Positions 58,734 through 64,000 of a stretch of DNA of 64,000 nucleotides are shown here, piece after piece. The DNA comes from Toxotes chatareus. Its lineage: Eukaryota; Chordata; Actinopteri; Toxotidae. The notes beneath the pieces were generated by a model. It ran no database searches. It was not told where the DNA came from and saw nothing but the letters and a program-made list of their open reading frames with translations. Positions within the stretch are counted from its first letter, which is position 1. Every line of letters starts with the position of its first letter. Location of the stretch: contig CM028891.1 in the NCBI GenBank assembly GCA_016801885.1, positions 12,011,517 to 12,075,516 on the forward strand, read 5' to 3'. The position numbers were made by a program, and so were the translations under genes.

Positions 58734-59622
58734 TATGAGAACGTCTCCTTGGCTGTATATTTAGCCAGGCCTTCCTAAATATTTTCAAGATCCCTAATCA
58801 CTGAGCAAAAGCTGCCACGAGCACTAACACACTATGAAAGCTCACAAAAGTAATTCATTTTCGTTTCCCATATTGAGTATTTCTCAGCTAACGCACCATG
58901 AGGCCTGTGGTAAGGTTTTCAGAGAATCCTAATTGGTAAATGTTCAATAATGTCGAGCAGCTCTGCCTCTATTTTACGTTCTGGTTACACACTCTGACAC
59001 ACATACAAACCCACACACACAAGCACACACAACGAAAAGCCAAAATCTAAAATATTCAGAAGTGTAATACGGATTTCAGCTGAATTAGTTGTAAAAAGTT
59101 TCATTACTTTCACTTTCACTCACCAACAATTTCCAGTTTCCATACAGCCAAAGCCAGTTTTTTTTTTTTTTTCTTTACAAATGAGCTCTCTTAAAAAACT
59201 ATCGCCTTCCATTGAGGCTTAAAATGATGAAGCAACTTTTACAAAAGGGTGTAGGACCCATGGTTTGGACTGCAAATGAAACTGTTCTGAAAGAGCCAGT
59301 ACACAGAGAAAGCTGAACCAGATTTCACAGCAAGGCCTTAAAATTCTACCTTCCAGGGCTAGAAGCTTTGCTGGCTCGCTATTGTTAAACTTCCATAAAG
59401 CTAGTCTGTATCCCTCACCCCATGTGGCCTTAACAGAGGCCCTATCTCTGCCTGCCCCCCGCCCCCCTGTACTTCCACACACTGGGGGAATGTGGGTCAA
59501 TATCCACATTGCTGTGTGTCTTCCTTTTTTTTAACCCCCACAATCTCTTATCCTCCTCACCCACCTGGTTCCCATTCATACTGGACAGAAAATTGTGGAC
59601 GTACAGTTTGCACATACGCATG

Positions 59623-59625
<3 letters not shown>

Positions 59626-59656
<31 letters not shown>
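59626..59656. repeat. CA microsatellite, about 15 units
   Basis: An uninterrupted AC/CA run of about 31 bases, the cleanest dinucleotide repeat in the window. It creates spurious HTHT and VCVC frames on the two strands. Confidence 0.95.
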
Positions 59657-59659
<3 letters not shown>

Positions 59660-60839
59660 CGACACACACAGACAAACACAAAGGCAAGTTCTGTGCCAGG
59701 TGGAAAGCATTTTGCTATTCAATTCCCATTACTAAATGGAACATTCAGTTTGCCAGCTGGGTCATATCCTTGGTTGAGTAAAACTAGACAGGGCAGTATG
59801 TGCATATAGTGCTCTTATTATCTAAAATAAGGCCAGGAACTCGCCCTGCTTCGGAAAGCAATCTGAATTTCAGAGGTGAAAAGTGGAAAAGGGCTTATAT
59901 ATTTAACATCAGGCGAGGTTAAATTACATCCATATACTTGTAAGGAACTTTCTGATGGTAGTAATTTCAATATGCGGCAATAAAATCCCAGTAAGAATCT
60001 ATAACTCACATAAACACACAGATTCCTGTTTAGAAACTTCTTAAATGATCATCTGTGGCAAGTTTCTTCAACTTATTCAACACAACTATTACAGTTACTG
60101 AACCAGTGTCTTATCATGAACTGATTCAGCCAGTTAACCACTATTACAACATCCCACGGTATGTTTTGTGTTACACACCCAAACCTAATACCCTTTAGAT
60201 ACATCTTCCTGGATGGCTTATAATACTCTTTAAATCTAACAGGGCATGAAATAGAGTTTGTTGGTCTATTCATTGCTGCGAGATTTGCCCCCAAAAAAAT
60301 TCTATTTGACTTTGACAAATTCGGGCTGTATGTATTCAGCACAGGTACAGCATGCAGCGCTATTCCGGAAAAAGGAAGGCCGAGAACGAGTGGCTGCAGA
60401 TAATTACAAAAGCAAACACACTTGGTGGCCATTTGGGCCTAAAGTATTTCTAATTTCACAGATGTGATCAACCTTGCCGGGAGTCTTTCTCTCTCCCTGT
60501 ATGTGGTGAACTGCCTCACTCCTTCTGGATGTCAGCGATGATGAAGTGTTAAACAGGTTTCTGCTCCACACTTTGTCACTCTGCTGTCTCGATGATTGGG
60601 AGACTCTCCTAGGCAGCGGGACAGAGCTTACAGAACGCCACTGGACCATGACACTGCCAAGTTCGCCCTCAAAACTGCTGCTGTACCCTTGAGAAAACAC
60701 TCTGGCTTAAGTAATTTTAGGATATAAAATTTGACTTCCATAAGGATACTGGTGGACTTAATACAATGATGGCAAACATTACTATGACAGAAATAATGAT
60801 TAACAGCTTTGTTACAGGAATATTTAATGTTGCGGCGTC

Positions 60840-61260
60840 GAGCGAGCATTAAGCACTATGTTGACTATGTGGAACCCAACTGTTCATTTGCCGTGAAGGT
60901 CAATTGAAAACATTTAATGGAATTGTTAGGCTCTCCTCCTTCTCCGCCGAGGGCTTGCTAACATTACCTTTAAGTGTGACTGCAGGTGTAATCTGTCAAA
61001 TGGGCCCCTCACAGTGAGTCATTGGCTGAGTGCTCTGATTCAGCCCAGACCCCTGAAAAAGCCTGTGATTAAATGGGAAGTGTGACATAACTCTTGTTTA
61101 ATGGTAGAAAAACAGCAGCCAGTGTGTTGGCATAAAGCCTGGCCCACGGAACATAAATTCTATTTCCCCACAGATGCCGCTTGTAAAAGGTCAGCATGAC
61201 TTTGAATCATTTTACTGTTAAAAATTGAAGGCAGAAGAGGCTAATCCATTGTTTTCATTT
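60840..61260. promoter_or_regulatory. Candidate conserved non-coding element
   Basis: About 400 bases of unique sequence without homopolymers, including TCTCCTCCTTCTCCGCCGAG, TAATCTGTCAAATGGGCCCC, GTGATTAAATGGGAAGTGTG and CATAAATTCTATTTCCCC. The TGTCAAAT and GATTAAATG words suit homeodomain-type proteins. Proposed from texture; conservation untested. Confidence 0.28.
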
Positions 61261-61931
61261 GTTTGCATAGCCCCACATGTAGCATTTGTCAAGACGAGCC
61301 CGAGGTTGTCATCAAAGAAAACAGGGCAAAAATCAATACAGATGATCTTCAGGGAAGTGTCATTCTTTATCTACGTGCAGCATGGCACATCTTTGCACAG
61401 CAGCTCTTCACATGCAAATCAGCGGGATGCAATGATCAATAGAATGCATTAGGAATGTGGCCTCTCATAAACTTGACCAAGGGGCAAAATAACTGTTTAA
61501 GACATAAATGAAGAAGACCACATACATGTACACCCACAGTATCTGGCTACTGATAAGTCTCAGGCTTCACTGTTGTATGCGCAGATTTGTATAAACAGAT
61601 TCTGAGGGAGGAGGTCTGCACTGAAAGCAGAGGAGATGCTGATTGCAGGCTATGAAAAAGACTACCATCTCTAACACGACAGTCTCACTGCACCTTGATA
61701 AATATCGTTGAGTGTCAGCTGTGTATATAATACCACCGAGTCAAAGTCGTTTCACTGTCGGCCTGACAACCACGCCTTTAAGAAAAAGCAGAGCAAAGCA
61801 TATGACATAAAATCGACATTGCCCAGGGTCCTACTCAGCACAACCGAAAAGGGACAACAACTCGGTGACTTATTGGGAATGATCGACTTTTCCCTTAGAG
61901 GATGCAATGAATAATTCTCTTTTACCAAGAG

Positions 61932-61961
61932 CGGGGGGGGGAAAAAAAAACTCCCCCGGGG
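61932..61961. repeat. G9-A9-C-rich hairpin-like tract
   Basis: C, G9, A9, CTCCCCC and GGGG in direct succession (61,932-61,961). G-run and C-run can pair around the A loop; the CCCCCGGGG at the end is itself self-complementary. Confidence 0.75.
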
Positions 61962-64000
61962 TATTGAACCAAATCGTCTTTTCTCTCTTCATTAGAAAAA
62001 AAAAAAGTCTACAAAGTCTTATCAGCATTCTGCATTCTTTGCCATTGGAGTTCAGATAATTGATTATGTTTAGGAGGTTCACTATTGGATATGCTGCGCC
62101 TTAGTAGTGGAAAGAGATATAGCAGTAAATTAAGTTTACCTTCCCAGGGCACAGTCAGACAGGGATTCGCTGACCTCAAAGGACACTGTGAAACTGAAAT
62201 TACATTATAAGAAAAAAAAAAAAGTTTCATTCAGAGGTATTATCTCAATTGGCTACACTGCACACCCATATTTCCTTCTTTAAATGGCAGAATCACGAAG
62301 CGAGTTTTCATGTCGTCTATGATTACAAGATGCATTTTACTGGCTCAATTAATACTGCTTTAGTAATGCTACTGTTTTACTGTCCAAATAAAAGCTTGTA
62401 CACTTGCTACCCCCTGCGCAATGCTCCCTCAATTTTACTCTGGTATTAAATTGCTCTTCCTTCTATCCAATGCACATTTACAACAAGAACCAATTAAACT
62501 TGTAAACCAGGCAGCAGAGAAACTCTGCTCTCTGAGTTCCAGCCATGTCAGATTGTGCAACCATATGAATTAGCAGGTGGGTTACATTCGGCTCCAATTG
62601 GTCTGCCAAAACGTGGTGCTAGATTTATCTTCATTTGTTTGGACCGAGCTGTTTGTCTATCGTCTTGTTTTCTCTCGTGCTCAAGCCCCAAGTAAAGAAT
62701 ATAAAACCGTTGCTCCTGCCCAGGCAGTGCCCTTTTTTTAAAAAAAAAAAGCACAGTTTTTCCTAAGGTTATGGCTCAAACAAAAAAAAATAACAATAAT
62801 AAATCATTAACCAACTGTCCTTTTGCCTCCTTGAGCTGGAGCACTTTGTTAGTGTGTGAAGAGTGACAAGCTCTGTGCACTCTACGCGAGAGGCGTTGAC
62901 AGGAAGTTTCCACCAATTTTGACTTCATCAACAACAACACAAAAATCCTCTGTCCTTCAAGTGAAACTCCAGCTGACAGGATGTAATTTCACTTTGGGGC
63001 CAAAACAGAGCTACATCTGGTTAAGTGCAACTAAAACCATGTTAACTTTCCTGTTATTTTTGGGAAGCTGTGATTCACCCAACAGTATGGTTCCATGGTT
63101 TTGTGGAAGTGATGGCAGTTGTTGGTTCATGTCAAAGACTGATTTGAACACAACGATGACTGTTGGCATCTTGACTCGCAGCGAGCTGTTATGTGAAGGG
63201 CTGCAGGCAAAAGGCTGCACACCTCCACCTTCTCAGCACGGTAACCAGCTCCTATTTTGCTGCCCGCTTTGTGTGCAGTTACTGGTGACTGACTTATTCA
63301 TTAAAACAACATGATTTTGTTTGGCTGTATTGTAAACAGATACATCAGTTGCTCCATGTGGGTCCATTTTACAGCCTCTCCAGTAAACTGGGACAACTCC
63401 AAGTTGGTTTTTAACAAAAATCTTAAGTACATACATTACAAGAGCGGCTCCTTTTCTTTACAGTTGGATACGTCCTCGGTTCATGAATGTTTCTTTTATC
63501 ACAGTCCACAGAGGGACCCTGGGAGATGAAGGGGCTATTAAGAAAATAAATAAGAGCCTGTACAGACACTTAGCTTGATCAAGACCAAGCATTAAATAAT
63601 TACTGTAATTCACTTAGGTTTCTTTTAAGCTGTGTAACGATTTTCCCTGTTTCCCTCCTGCATAAAATTGATCTGATGAGGAGGACTAAACAAACGACCT
63701 CTAAATTAATTGGAATTCTCTCCGCCCCAAAGTAGTGCATCTATCTGCGTAGGAATTGCAGAAAAGCTTTTAAAAAAGAGAAGACAGGACAGAGCAAATA
63801 AAACAAAGAGGATTGTGAAAAGGCTCCTACAAGCTGTGCATCAGCATCGCAGCAGAAATGTTGTAATTGAATCAAAGGTGACTGGTACATTCACAGAAGC
63901 AAAGCCAACAAGTGAATTGGAATATCACCTTGTCCTTCCTGTTCTAAGAAGGACAGAAAAAGAAAACGGAAAGTGCATGTTCGTGTGCGCACATTTGTCT

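Larger units (their letters stand above)
44930..64000. other. Intergenic, gene-poor; candidate regulatory desert
   Basis: About 19 kb with no recognisable gene, RNA gene or intact transposon. It contains long A/T homopolymers, CA, GAAG, TCTA and AAAT microsatellites, G-rich tracts and several unique blocks listed separately. In vertebrates PLOD2 borders a gene desert towards ZIC1/ZIC4; whether this is that side cannot be told from the sequence. Confidence 0.65.

Noticed and set aside
59442..59809. Frames with HTHTHT or VCVCVC runs
   Set aside because: Direct translation of the CA microsatellite.
62856..63314. 152-codon + strand frame
   Set aside because: Starts at GTG rather than ATG and has no recognisable content.
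1..64000. tRNA, rRNA, CRISPR or bacterial-type operon
   Set aside because: No cloverleaf with A and B boxes, no rRNA segments, no regular spaced repeats; the DNA is vertebrate.

Overview
The window is vertebrate nuclear DNA, almost certainly from a ray-finned fish and probably a spiny-rayed (percomorph) teleost. It carries one recognisable protein-coding gene, plod2 (lysyl hydroxylase 2), on the + strand. The gene has GT-AG introns of about 0.1-2 kb. The fish assignment rests on compact introns, abundant long A/T and CA tracts, a decayed fish-type L1-clade LINE, and a decayed hAT-like MITE of a type I know as very common in percomorphs.

Layout. Positions 1-10,004 are non-coding and are best read as the 3' part of plod2 intron 1; I could not find exon 1 (signal peptide, promoter), which should lie upstream of the window. 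Positions 10,005-27,258 hold 19 coding exons that splice in frame into 721 residues ending at a TGA. They match exons 2-19 of vertebrate PLOD2 plus the 63-nt alternative exon 13A (23,580-23,642). Exon 13A is the hallmark that separates PLOD2 from PLOD1 and PLOD3. The 3' UTR follows, with the first AATAAA at 27,417.

From about 28.3 kb to the end (roughly 36 kb) I find no convincing gene. This gene-poor region contains a hAT-like MITE (40,528-40,822), a 5'-truncated LINE with many frameshifts (about 42,580-44,930), microsatellites, long A/T homopolymers and a few G-rich tracts. Several stretches have a unique-sequence, homeodomain-site-rich texture and could be conserved non-coding elements. 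In vertebrates PLOD2 lies near a regulatory desert on the ZIC1/ZIC4 side, so cis-regulatory DNA here is plausible, but this is inference.

Biology. Plod2 hydroxylates lysines of procollagen in the endoplasmic reticulum, and the form containing exon 13A (LH2b) is the telopeptide hydroxylase that sets collagen cross-link type. The most informative part of the window is the block around exon 13A. It combines a weak 5' splice site, an immediate U-rich stretch, GCAUG motifs upstream, a perfect UGCAUG 1.2 kb downstream, an AT inverted repeat and a C-rich tract. Together these look like a conserved alternative-splicing control region. I found no undescribed multi-gene system.
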